Positions 1 through 6,657 are shown, counted from the first letter of the stretch. The stretch: 21,877 nt of DNA from an uncultured Bacteriovoracaceae bacterium (GCA_937952395.1 CALFYV010000341.1:1-21877), one strand, 5' to 3'. Notes: generated by a model not told the origin, from the letters alone. Program-made: numbers and translations.

Positions 1-1
1 T

Positions 2-367
2 GATAAAATTAATGTAGTAGGTGTTATGCAATTTGATATGACCAATTACAAAGGAACCAGTGATAAAGACATCGTTCTTATGAGCGATTATACAAATAAG
101 TATCAAAATGAATTTTTAACTAAGGTTATCGATACATATCTTCAAATTCCTTGGGGATACTCAAAATGTGGTTATGGTTGCTCAGATCATGCTTCTTGGC
201 ATCTTCAAGAGTACCCGGCATCTATGCCTTTTGAGTCTATGTTCCATGATTATAACCCCAAAATACACTCGACAGGCGATACCTTAGAGCAATCAGGCGG
301 CGACGCTAAGCACGCAGCGAAATTTGCAAAAATGGCAGTTGCTTTTATGGTTGAGCTTGCTAAATAA
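2..367 (+). CDS. Secreted M28-family metalloaminopeptidase, C-terminal part (5'-truncated by window edge)
   Basis: The reading frame is open from base 2 to the TAA at 365-367, so the gene begins before the window; the ATG at 26 is internal. The visible ~121 residues match the C-terminal end of the M28 zinc aminopeptidases of the Vibrio/Aeromonas leucyl aminopeptidase type. The segment CGYGCSDHASW corresponds to the disulfide-bonded loop and active-site wall of that group, and IHSTGDT carries the last zinc-ligand histidine. In the family the enzyme is exported and removes N-terminal hydrophobic residues from peptides using two zinc ions. The signal peptide and the first zinc ligands would lie upstream, so they cannot be checked. 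A strong terminator follows 13 bases after the stop, so this is the end of its transcription unit. Family call is confident; substrate preference is inference. Confidence 0.88.
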   Translation, partial: DKINVVGVMQFDMTNYKGTSDKDIVLMSDYTNKYQNEFLTKVIDTYLQIPWGYSKCGYGCSDHASWHLQEYPASMPFESMFHDYNPKIHSTGDTLEQSGGDAKHAAKFAKMAVAFMVELAK

Positions 368-380
368 CTATAATTATTTC

Positions 381-413
381 AAGAGTGAGCTCTATATAGA
401 GCTCACTCTTTTT
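381..413 (+). terminator. Intrinsic terminator after the aminopeptidase gene
   Basis: A perfect 12-bp inverted repeat (381-392 with 399-410, AAGAGTGAGCTC / GAGCTCACTCTT) around a 6-base TATATA loop is followed by an uninterrupted T run (409-413). It closes the aminopeptidase transcription unit before the helicase gene. Confidence 0.9.
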
Positions 414-473
414 CACTTCTTGCGAACTAACTCCACTCCCATTACAATGTCTTTAAAAACCTAGGAACAACCA

Positions 474-3089
474 TTGTCATTAAACCTTCCTCCAAATTTT
501 TTTGAAGAAATAGAACAAACTTTAGATATCTCTGCCAAAGGGTTCGAAGCATCAGGTTTAGAAGGTATTCGAGATGTAGCTCAGGCAAAAGAAATTCTAA
601 AAACTCTCAGCAGCGTTTATACCATGTCTCTAGCACTTTTTAAAAAATGTCCCTCATTAGAAAGTGTCTTTGATTACGAGTTCGGAGAGTTTGAAGGTTT
701 TTTCTCAAGAGAAAGTGTGCTGGAAATTTGTTTTTTGGAAGAATACTTTTTCCCTGATAATGAAAACTATCCGATTGAAATAGAAGGGCAGTATAATAGC
801 GAAGTAATCAGTTCTTATGAGAAAGCTTTTGAAGATTGGTGCGCACTAAAGCTTGAGCTTCATACCACCACACAGACTCTTATAAAAGAAAATTTTCAGG
901 TTAAACTTAATCAAGGTAATTTAGAATGCCAGTGTAATGTTTGTGTGGGAGATTTTCGTGCCAAAATGCGCGATGTGATTTTCACTGAACAAACAGAATT
1001 CATGAATCAACTAACTCAAAAAATTGAAGAAATAATTGTTGATAAAAGTATTGACCAAATTAATGATGAAGTTTTTCGTTTTAGAAAAAAAATGGATAAA
1101 ACTCTTCATTCCCTTCGCTATCGTTTAAAAAGAGGCTCTCTAAAAAAACTTGATGGAGAACTGCGAGATCTTTTCACAGAAAAATTTGGAAGTTTTTCTC
1201 CTTTAGGATTGCTCTATCAAGAAAAGTTGAAAAGTCATTTTCATGCTTTGCTAGAAGATGAGGGCTTTAAACCAGAGATCGTCAAAGAAGAGGAGTGGGA
1301 AAGATTTTTTTCACAGCTGGGAACTTCGATTTGGCGTAATGAAAAATACTTAAGTTATGAATTTCAAAAATTTTTCCGCTCTATTATGGCACTTAAGAGA
1401 AAAGATATTTCAGCCACAATTTTGAAAGACTATCTCGGGCAATTTTGGATGCACTCTGAAGCTAGAAAATTAAATCGTAAAATTATTTATCATATGGGAC
1501 CAACCAATTCAGGGAAAACCTATCATGCCATAGAGGCTTTATGTAAATCAAAGAGAGGGTGTTATCTAGCACCTTTAAGGCTTTTGGCCAGTGAGCTTTA
1601 CGATACAATGAATAGCAAAGGTGTTAAGACAACTTTGCTGACGGGTGAAGAAGTCATAGAAATAGAAGGTGCAACTCATTTTTCTTCTACTATTGAAATG
1701 GCCAAGCTGCACGAAGAGTTTGATTGCTGTGTTATTGATGAAATTCAAATGATAACAGATCCTCATCGAGGTTGGGCCTGGACTCGAGCTCTGGTTAACC
1801 TTAGAGCACCTGAAATTCACATATGTGGGGATCCAAGTGTTTTTGATAAGGTTCAAGAAATTTTAAAACTCACCGGTGATACCATCGAAGTGAAAAATTA
1901 TGAGAGAATGTGCGAACTAGAAATTATGGATAAAACGATCACTCTTAGTGCATTACAAAGAAGTGATGCTCTGATTTGTTTTTCACGCCGAAATGCTCTG
2001 AAATATAAACATGATTTAGAACAACTAGATTTTAAAGTTTCAATTGTCTATGGCAGACTTTCTCCAGAAGTGCGTCGAGAACAAGCCAGAAAATTTGATG
2101 ATGGAGAGACGGATATCATGGTTTCAACTGATGCTATTGCAATGGGAATGAATCTTCCGGTTAGAAGGATTGTTTTCTCCACACTGACTAAATTCATAGA
2201 TGGCAAAGAAATTGTCATTACTCCGAGCGAGATTAAGCAAATTGCTGGTCGAGCTGGACGTTTTAAGCGCTTTCCTACAGGATATGTCACGTGTCTATCT
2301 CGAGTTGAAAATGGAATTCAAGATATAAGAAATGCCATCCAAATGGAATTGAAACAAAAAGACAAGGTCATGGTTGGCCCTGATTTAGAGATTTTTTCAA
2401 GAGTTAATCAAGCCTTAGAAGAACACAATTTGATGAAATTAAAACTTTCTGAGTTTTTACGTCTTTTTAATACCATGACTTTTCAGAAGCCTTTTTATTG
2501 TGTTGATCTCAAAGAGATGATTGAACTTGCTGAAATGGTAGAAGAAGCTGATCAAAATGAGGTTTTAACTTCTGCTGAAGTTTTTGGCTTTACCTGTGCT
2601 CCCGTGAGTTTAGGTTTAATCGATCATGTCCAGTACTATATCTGGGTTCTCAATAACTTTGTTCAGTCAAAACCAATAGAAAACGAACCTATTGATGATA
2701 GTTCAAACAATATCGATTATCTTGAAACAGCAATTAAATGTGTCGAGTTATACCAATGGCTTTCTCGTCATTTCAATGGCAAGAACTTTAGTTTTGATGA
2801 AAACAATTTATTGAGAAATAAATCTAATGCAGTTGAACGACTTAATGAACTTTTAAGTGAAAAAACCCAGAGGCATTGTTCGAGCTGTGGAGTTAATCTT
2901 CCCGACAAACATGAGTTTAATATTTGTGAAAATTGCTTTCAAGAAAAGCGCAAATCATATAAGAGAAGAGGCGGTTTTTCTGGAAGGCAATCCAAAACCT
3001 CTAAGAAAAATTCTCAAAATTCACCATATGCAACACGTAAGGGAACCAAGAAAAAATCAAAATCAGCTGCTTTTAAAAAATTTCGCTAA
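474..3089 (+). CDS. SUV3-like DExH RNA helicase with C-terminal zinc finger and basic tail
   Basis: The protein is 871 aa and resembles the SUV3/mitochondrial-degradosome branch of superfamily 2 helicases. The core has motif I GPTNSGKT (342-349), motif II DEIQ (422-425), a motif V region around STDAIAMGMNL, and motif VI QIAGRAGR (589-596). A SUV3-type C-terminal helical region follows. The first ~330 residues are a long helical N-terminal region of unknown role with a cysteine cluster (C152, C154, C157). Near the C-terminus C802-x2-C805-x12-C818-x2-C821 forms a probable zinc finger, then a ~45-residue Lys/Arg/Ser-rich tail that could bind RNA. The start is TTG at 474: AGGA lies 7 bases upstream, and the nearby in-frame ATG at 447 hits a stop after five codons. 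In the family the role is ATP-driven RNA unwinding in RNA turnover; the partner nuclease here is unknown. The stop abuts the convergent next gene. Confidence 0.88.
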   Translation: MSLNLPPNFFEEIEQTLDISAKGFEASGLEGIRDVAQAKEILKTLSSVYTMSLALFKKCPSLESVFDYEFGEFEGFFSRESVLEICFLEEYFFPDNENYPIEIEGQYNSEVISSYEKAFEDWCALKLELHTTTQTLIKENFQVKLNQGNLECQCNVCVGDFRAKMRDVIFTEQTEFMNQLTQKIEEIIVDKSIDQINDEVFRFRKKMDKTLHSLRYRLKRGSLKKLDGELRDLFTEKFGSFSPLGLLYQEKLKSHFHALLEDEGFKPEIVKEEEWERFFSQLGTSIWRNEKYLSYEFQKFFRSIMALKRKDISATILKDYLGQFWMHSEARKLNRKIIYHMGPTNSGKTYHAIEALCKSKRGCYLAPLRLLASELYDTMNSKGVKTTLLTGEEVIEIEGATHFSSTIEMAKLHEEFDCCVIDEIQMITDPHRGWAWTRALVNLRAPEIHICGDPSVFDKVQEILKLTGDTIEVKNYERMCELEIMDKTITLSALQRSDALICFSRRNALKYKHDLEQLDFKVSIVYGRLSPEVRREQARKFDDGETDIMVSTDAIAMGMNLPVRRIVFSTLTKFIDGKEIVITPSEIKQIAGRAGRFKRFPTGYVTCLSRVENGIQDIRNAIQMELKQKDKVMVGPDLEIFSRVNQALEEHNLMKLKLSEFLRLFNTMTFQKPFYCVDLKEMIELAEMVEEADQNEVLTSAEVFGFTCAPVSLGLIDHVQYYIWVLNNFVQSKPIENEPIDDSSNNIDYLETAIKCVELYQWLSRHFNGKNFSFDENNLLRNKSNAVERLNELLSEKTQRHCSSCGVNLPDKHEFNICENCFQEKRKSYKRRGGFSGRQSKTSKKNSQNSPYATRKGTKKKSKSAAFKKFR

Positions 3090-3659
3090 TTAAAGAGTGA
3101 TACCTTTTTCCTGCATCTCTTGAAAAAAAGGTGAGTGTAATTTAGCTTCTTCAGTTGCTAGTAGATTATCGCTATAACAAAATGATAATTTTTCCATTCC
3201 ACTTTTGGCTTTGGCACAACTTCTTTTATTCTCAATCATTTTATTCACGCAATTATTCATATACTGTGGAATCAGTTTTTTATATTCGGCAGCTAAGTTA
3301 TTGATGGCCACATTTTTTATAGCTTCTTTTTTATCTTCAATCTGAGTGTCGTGAACCATCTTTAAAATACGGCTCATATAATTAACAGTCATTACGTCTG
3401 TGGCATGAGTGAAAACCGGAGGTATTGTTCTAAATTCGAGTTTAGCACGCTCGATAGGCTTCTTTTTAGATAATTCTGATAAAGATTTATCCAGGCGGTT
3501 AAGACTATCTAGATATCGGTTATTCTCATGAACATAATTCATTTTTTTTGATATAAGTTCAAAAGCTAGTTGTGTGCAAGCAGTTTCATAAGACCTTGTA
3601 TCGGCCCTAGTTACACTAAAAGTGAAAATAATAAAAAGTACCAACATTAGCAATTTCAT
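3090..3659 (-). CDS. Small secreted protein of unknown function
   Basis: I do not recognise the family. The ATG at 3659 is chosen because a strong GGAGGAAAG ribosome site precedes it and the protein then begins with a textbook signal peptide (MKLLMLVLFIIFTFSV, cleavage likely near residue 19). A longer frame from 3707 would bury the signal sequence. The mature part (~170 aa) is helical and charged, with four cysteines (TAC, NNC, RSC, SFC) that could make two disulfides in the periplasm. It is convergent with the helicase gene, the two stop codons being directly adjacent (3087-3089 and 3090-3092). A hairpin with arms 3676-3681 and 3687-3692 lies in the mRNA leader just before the ribosome site. 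Confidence 0.75.
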   Translation of the reverse strand: MKLLMLVLFIIFTFSVTRADTRSYETACTQLAFELISKKMNYVHENNRYLDSLNRLDKSLSELSKKKPIERAKLEFRTIPPVFTHATDVMTVNYMSRILKMVHDTQIEDKKEAIKNVAINNLAAEYKKLIPQYMNNCVNKMIENKRSCAKAKSGMEKLSFCYSDNLLATEEAKLHSPFFQEMQEKGITL

Positions 3660-3754
3660 CTTTCCTCCGCAATATGAGAGTCTAAAACTCTCTAGGCAAC
3701 CCATCATAGTGCAAATAAGCGTCCAAAAACAGCTCTTGTGTAAGAATACTCAGG

Positions 3755-3793
3755 GGTGTCTAAAGTTTAGACAGTTTCTAAAAATTAGACACC
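3755..3793. promoter_or_regulatory. Cluster of GTCTAAA/TTAGAC inverted repeats, candidate operator
   Basis: Nested dyads occupy the divergent intergenic region. TGTCTAAA-G-TTTAGACA (3757-3773) is a perfect 8-bp-arm palindrome. An outer pair GGTGTCTAA (3755-3763) / TTAGACACC (3785-3793) is also perfect. A further GTCTAAA lies at 3680-3686 in the leader of the minus-strand gene. The same ATTAGACACCAA string as at 3784-3795 recurs at 19791-19802 upstream of the substrate-binding-protein gene. There is no T run to suggest a terminator. A transcription-factor site is inferred; the factor is unknown. Confidence 0.45.
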
Positions 3794-3902
3794 AAGATTA
3801 ACTCTAACTCATTGAAAATTCATTTGAGACACTTCAATAAAAAGATATTTAGAGAGATATTTTTCTGTTTGATGAACAATTGCTTGGCCCCAAACAGGCA
3901 TT

Positions 3903-3930
3903 TTGACCCTATTGAGAGGAGCTTTACAAA
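3903..3930 (+). promoter_or_regulatory. Candidate promoter for the DUF455/ATP-grasp pair
   Basis: TTGACC (3903-3908) and TACAAA (3925-3930) are separated by 16 bp, which would give a leader of about 20 bases before the ATG at 3958. Both hexamers are near sigma-70 consensus, but this is by eye only. Confidence 0.35.
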
Positions 3931-3957
3931 GGAAGAGAAAATCCCTATTTTGGGTTC

Positions 3958-4785
3958 ATGAAAATGTCACAATGGGCACGACAACTACTACTGGGTGAAT
4001 CTCTAAAAGATAAGCTTATTTCTACAAGCAATTTGGAAATCGACAACAATCTTATTCAACTACCAGAATCACCTGGTCGTAATCAACAACTACAGTTTTC
4101 TTCAAAAAAAATGAAATTTCCTAAAGCCGTAAACCTCGATCAAAATGAAAAAAAAGCAATGGCCCTGCATGCTTTTGCCAACCACGAACTTTTGGCGATA
4201 GAGATGATGGCCGCTTCTCTACTTATTTATCCTCATACCAACAAAGATGAGATAAAACTCAAACAAGGGATTATCTCAGCGATAAAAGATGAGCAAAAGC
4301 ATTTAACGCTCTATATACAAAGGCTTAATCAATTAGGATTTGATTTCGGAGACTTCCCACTTAATGATTTTTTTTGGAAACAAATGCCCTCCCTTAAAAC
4401 AATGCCCAATTACCTAGCAGTGATGGCCCTAACTTTTGAGTCGGCTAATTTAGATTTTTCTTTTTTTTATGAAAATGTTTTTCGCCAAATGGGTGATATT
4501 CAAACAGCCGATATTATGAAAACCGTTTATCAAGATGAAATTTCCCATGTGGCACTTGGTGGTCACTATTTAAACAAATGGAGAGAGGATAAAAGTCTTT
4601 GGGAATATTACCGAGAATGTTTGCCCTTTCCGGTAACACCTGACCGGGCCAAAGGAATCTATTTTTATAAAGAGTCGAGATTGAGTGCAGGCCTAAGCCA
4701 AGAATTTTGTTATGAACTAGAGCGATTTAAAAGTCATTTTAAAGTGACTCAAAGAAAGCAATGGAATTCCAGTGCTTCCTTATAA
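3958..4785 (+). CDS. DUF455 family ferritin-like protein
   Basis: The 275-aa protein matches the DUF455 (COG2833) ferritin-like family, four-helix-bundle proteins thought to hold a di-iron site but with no settled biochemical role. The expected helix-borne ligands are visible: E77/E82 in HAFANHELLAIEMM, E112-x2-H115 (DEQKH), E161 (TFESANLDF) and E194-x2-H197 (DEISH). This is the two-ExxH arrangement of ferritin/ribonucleotide-reductase-like folds. ATG 3958 or ATG 3964 (residue 3) could be the start; no good ribosome site lies at normal spacing, AGGAAG at ~3930 being too far. Its stop overlaps the next gene by 14 bases, so the two are probably co-translated and functionally linked. Di-iron binding is inferred from motifs. 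Confidence 0.83.
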   Translation: MKMSQWARQLLLGESLKDKLISTSNLEIDNNLIQLPESPGRNQQLQFSSKKMKFPKAVNLDQNEKKAMALHAFANHELLAIEMMAASLLIYPHTNKDEIKLKQGIISAIKDEQKHLTLYIQRLNQLGFDFGDFPLNDFFWKQMPSLKTMPNYLAVMALTFESANLDFSFFYENVFRQMGDIQTADIMKTVYQDEISHVALGGHYLNKWREDKSLWEYYRECLPFPVTPDRAKGIYFYKESRLSAGLSQEFCYELERFKSHFKVTQRKQWNSSASL

Positions 4786-5677
4786 AGTTAATTTTGATTA
4801 TGAGTATCAGCTTTTTGATTCTCACTATGAAATCTCAAAATATCAAAAATTTAATAAAGAGTGGGAGTTCCTTTATTGGATCTCTGGCGAAACAGCTCCG
4901 CTTATTTCTTGTCGAACGTATTCAGCTGATTATCTCAGTTTTATTGAAGACTTCACTGGTCATAAGCCTATTTTCTCCAACAATCAGAAATTTGAATATT
5001 GGGTTGGTAATATTGAAGAGCAATATAAAAAAGTCAATTCACGTTTTACTTCAACTCAATTTGCTACTGAAAACAACTTTGCTCACCCCTTAACTAGTAT
5101 TAATAAGATACCAGACTATGAGGGAGATTATTTAATCAAGAGTGAGGGGGGGCTTTCGGGTAGGAGCTTTAAAAAAAATGCAATTCCTAAAGGTGATTAT
5201 ATTTTTGATCCACTTTTGAAAAGAATTTTTGATTTTTCTATTCTTTTTGTTCACGGTAAAGCTTATTTTTATCAAAATATTATCGATGATAAATTTCAGT
5301 ACAAGGGAACAAGGATATTTAATAAAAATAAATTTGAACTACAAACGTTAAATGAACTCTATCCTCACTCAACAATCTGGAATGATTTCGAAGAAAAAAT
5401 AGAAAAAATTTTCAATTACTATGAATCAATGATTCCTAATGAGATTTGGAATATAGATAGTTTTTTATACGAAGAAAGTGGCGAAGTGAAAATGTATTTA
5501 CTTAGTGAAGTCAATTTTAGAAAAACCATGGGGTATTGTTTCGTTAAGATGATGGAGTTGTTTAAAACGGATAAGAATACAATTGAGTTTTTAATTAACC
5601 CTAAAGAATCTAAAGGTGAAGTCATTCAACTCTCTCCTGAGGATAATCAGTTTAAATTAGTTTTGGATTGTTACTAA
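4772..5677 (+). CDS. ATP-grasp-like protein paired with DUF455
   Basis: The 301-aa protein has features of an ATP-grasp fold. IKSEGGLSGRSF (K123, glycine loop 126-130) looks like the nucleotide-binding lysine and flexible glycine loop. SEVNFRKTMG supplies the E246-x-N248-x-R250 signature that binds Mg-ATP in this superfamily, followed by a terminal helix. ATP-grasp enzymes join a carboxylate to an amine or thiol through an acyl-phosphate; the substrate here cannot be read. The start is GTG at 4772, since a stop lies in frame at 4745 and no ATG exists before residue ~215. It overlaps the DUF455 gene by 14 bases and has no clear ribosome site of its own, which suggests translational coupling. 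It could alternatively be a catalytically altered ATP-grasp relative, because only the two hallmark motifs are visible by eye. Confidence 0.6.
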   Translation: MLPYKVNFDYEYQLFDSHYEISKYQKFNKEWEFLYWISGETAPLISCRTYSADYLSFIEDFTGHKPIFSNNQKFEYWVGNIEEQYKKVNSRFTSTQFATENNFAHPLTSINKIPDYEGDYLIKSEGGLSGRSFKKNAIPKGDYIFDPLLKRIFDFSILFVHGKAYFYQNIIDDKFQYKGTRIFNKNKFELQTLNELYPHSTIWNDFEEKIEKIFNYYESMIPNEIWNIDSFLYEESGEVKMYLLSEVNFRKTMGYCFVKMMELFKTDKNTIEFLINPKESKGEVIQLSPEDNQFKLVLDCY

Positions 5678-5726
5678 TTTGTTCAATCTTGTTTCAGAAA
5701 TGAAACACATAATTTAAAGAATAAAA

Positions 5727-5750
5727 AAACCCTCGCTTTTGCGAGGGTTT
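5727..5750 (-). terminator. Hairpin terminator, stronger for leftward (minus-strand) transcripts
   Basis: A perfect 10-bp stem AAACCCTCGC / GCGAGGGTTT (5727-5736 with 5741-5750) has a TTTT loop. On the plus strand only three T follow. On the minus strand the stem is followed by seven consecutive T (the A run at 5723-5729). It may end the ATP-grasp gene, but it is built best to stop RNA coming from the right, where it would end any transcript antisense to the small-peptide locus or reading through from the aldolase-like gene. Confidence 0.75.
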
Positions 5751-5805
5751 GACGATACTAAGCTGATCAAGATTTTCTCTCACTAAGTTATCCTGAGGAG
5801 AGAGG
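5751..5805 (+). repeat. Partial, internally deleted copy of the small-peptide unit
   Basis: Bases 5751-5769 match 5924-5942 at 17 of 19 positions (GACGAtaCTAAGCTGATCA against GACGAcgCTAAGCTGATCA). Bases 5790-5805 match 6013-6028 at 15 of 16 (ATCCTGaGGAGAGAGG against ATCCTGgGGAGAGAGG). The stretch between the two blocks is 20 bases here and 70 in the full copy, so this copy has lost about 50 bases. Read in the frame of the peptide it gives DDTKLIKIFSH then stop, with no start codon or ribosome site. It is either a decayed duplicate or a retained RNA element whose antisense transcript would pair with the intact copy. Confidence 0.7.
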
Positions 5806-5920
5806 CTTTAATAATAACATAATGTATAAAAAAACAAAAGGTTCAATGATTTCAATAAGCTAGTGTAAATCCAAGACTCCACTTTCTGCCCGAAAGGGTA
5901 ACCAAGGAAGGAGGAAAGTC

Positions 5921-6013
5921 ATGGACGACGCTAAGCTGATCAGGGTTATAAGTTTTTTAATTGCAGCACTTAGATTGTACTTAAGTCTGCTGCATCTTAT
6001 GAAAGGTTTATAA
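5921..6013 (+). CDS. 30-residue hydrophobic small protein, candidate type I toxin-like peptide
   Basis: This short ORF starts at ATG 5921 with a perfect AAGGAGG ribosome site (5908-5914) six bases upstream, the best in the window, and ends at TAA 6011-6013. The peptide begins MDDAKLIRVISFLIAALR and ends LYLSLLHLMKGL. An acidic N-terminus is followed by a ~21-residue hydrophobic helix (about residues 7-27) with Arg18 inside it and a Lys28 near the end, so a membrane peptide is likely. An intrinsic terminator follows directly and the mRNA can fold around the start codon. A partial duplicate of the unit lies 173 bases upstream. I do not recognise the family. Size, hydrophobicity, duplication and structured mRNA resemble type I toxins such as the Ldr/Fst groups, but an ordinary small membrane protein or a regulatory RNA with a chance ORF remain possible. 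Confidence 0.6.
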   Translation: MDDAKLIRVISFLIAALRLYLSLLHLMKGL

Positions 6014-6021
6014 TCCTGGGG

Positions 6022-6050
6022 AGAGAGGAGAGTGATGTCTCTCCTCTTTT
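6022..6050 (+). terminator. Intrinsic terminator after the small-peptide ORF
   Basis: Stem AGAGGAGAG (6024-6032) pairs with CTCTCCTCT (6039-6047) around a 6-base loop and runs into TTTT (6047-6050). It works for rightward transcription; reading leftward there is no T run. Its 3' arm abuts, and slightly overlaps, the stop codon of the convergent aldolase-like gene at 6049. Confidence 0.8.
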
Positions 6051-6657
6051 ATTCTTTATTTTCATTCTGAAATAATCGATAAGTGGCCAAGAGCTTATTT
6101 CCGACTAAATTTTCATCTTCTCCGTAAGCAATGATTTCACCGGGACTTCCCTTTAAGAAAAAGACATTCATCGTTTTCTCATTTGCCATTTTTTTTATTT
6201 CACTGTTCATCTCTAAAAGATCAATACTGGCGTTTTCTGAAACGAAGTCATGAGATTTATTCTTCATCATTTTCCAAAGTTCATTATGATAAATTTGAAA
6301 AATAAATTTAATTTTGGCATTAGCTTCATAGATGACAAAATGTGTGAGCGTTTCATTTGAGGGAGCAATCGGGCCCTGGGCATTCACTTTGAGTTTAGCT
6401 AGCTCACATGAAGTGACACTGGTGTATTGATTTTGATTCAAGTGAGGGTATTTTCCAGTTTGTGAGCCAGTGATAATGATTTTGTCTGCGGACTTTAAAG
6501 ATAAATGTCCATAATTGAGTGTTTCAGTTTCACCAACTAATCCAATTTTATGAAAAATAGCACGCCATTTTTCTAAGGTGTGAACGTATTTTAATTCTGG
6601 GCCGGGGGTTTTTTTGAGCTGGCATTGGAACTTTTGTACCCCTTTGTTCTCTTGCAT
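6049..6657 (-). CDS. Class II aldolase/adducin-family protein with degenerate metal site
   Basis: The 202-aa protein has the class II aldolase/adducin domain layout: YGHLSLK (49-55, the G-N/H-L-S motif), KIIITGSQTGKYPHL (59-73, the phosphate/substrate loop), APSNET (98-103, with E102 at the catalytic acid position) and FIFQIYHNELW (118-128). In active aldolases and epimerases the last segment reads H-x-H and a third histidine follows downstream. Here the first histidine is Q121 and only H124 is kept, and the later histidine region reads LKGSPGEIIAYG with no histidine. Zinc-dependent aldolase chemistry therefore seems unlikely; a binding or regulatory role, as in adducin-like members, is possible. 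AGGTG lies before the ATG at 6657. It is divergent from the next gene across 63 bases. Its minus-strand mRNA has no terminator of its own before 5727, so its 3' end may run antisense through the small-peptide locus. Confidence 0.75.
   Translation of the reverse strand: MQENKGVQKFQCQLKKTPGPELKYVHTLEKWRAIFHKIGLVGETETLNYGHLSLKSADKIIITGSQTGKYPHLNQNQYTSVTSCELAKLKVNAQGPIAPSNETLTHFVIYEANAKIKFIFQIYHNELWKMMKNKSHDFVSENASIDLLEMNSEIKKMANEKTMNVFFLKGSPGEIIAYGEDENLVGNKLLATYRLFQNENKE

Larger units (their letters stand above)
5865..6050 (+). ncRNA. Candidate structured transcript carrying the small-peptide ORF
   Basis: The inferred transcript runs from an unlocated start near 5865 to the terminator at 6022-6050. 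In the leader a GAAA-capped hairpin (5889-5898) sits inside a helix of ACTTTC (5881-5886) with GAAAGT (5914-5919). That helix clips the end of the Shine-Dalgarno, and TCC (5877-5879) could pair with GGA (5923-5925) next to the start codon. Within the ORF, AGGGTTATAA (5942-5951) pairs with TTATAATCCT (6008-6017) through ten positions with one G-U, enclosing a hairpin GCAGCA/TGCTGC (5963-5968, 5988-5993). Such long-range pairing is typical of translationally controlled small-peptide mRNAs. The 5' end is a guess; no convincing promoter is visible. Confidence 0.45.

Noticed and set aside
447..473. ATG at 447 as start of the helicase gene
   Set aside because: It is in frame but reaches TAG at 462-464 after five codons; TTG 474 with AGGA upstream is the real start.
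3660..3707. ATG at 3707 as start of the small secreted protein
   Set aside because: It would place 16 extra residues before a normal signal peptide, and the strong ribosome site belongs to ATG 3659.
4761..5093. 110-codon plus-strand frame overlapping the ATP-grasp-like gene
   Set aside because: Low-complexity Leu/Ile/Ser translation, no ribosome site, and fully inside a better gene in another frame.
5905..5942. GAGGAAAGTC resembles the P4 strand of RNase P RNA
   Set aside because: The following CCGGGC and the distant ACAGA-type partner strand are missing, and the segment is better explained as a ribosome site plus start of a small ORF.
5751..5960. Possible cyclic-di-GMP class I riboswitch (GAAA hairpin followed by GACG...AAGC)
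   Set aside because: The conserved 5' GCAAACC-like strand and the GGTAGC...GGGTTACC half are absent, and the GACGA...AAGC segment lies inside a codon-structured ORF.
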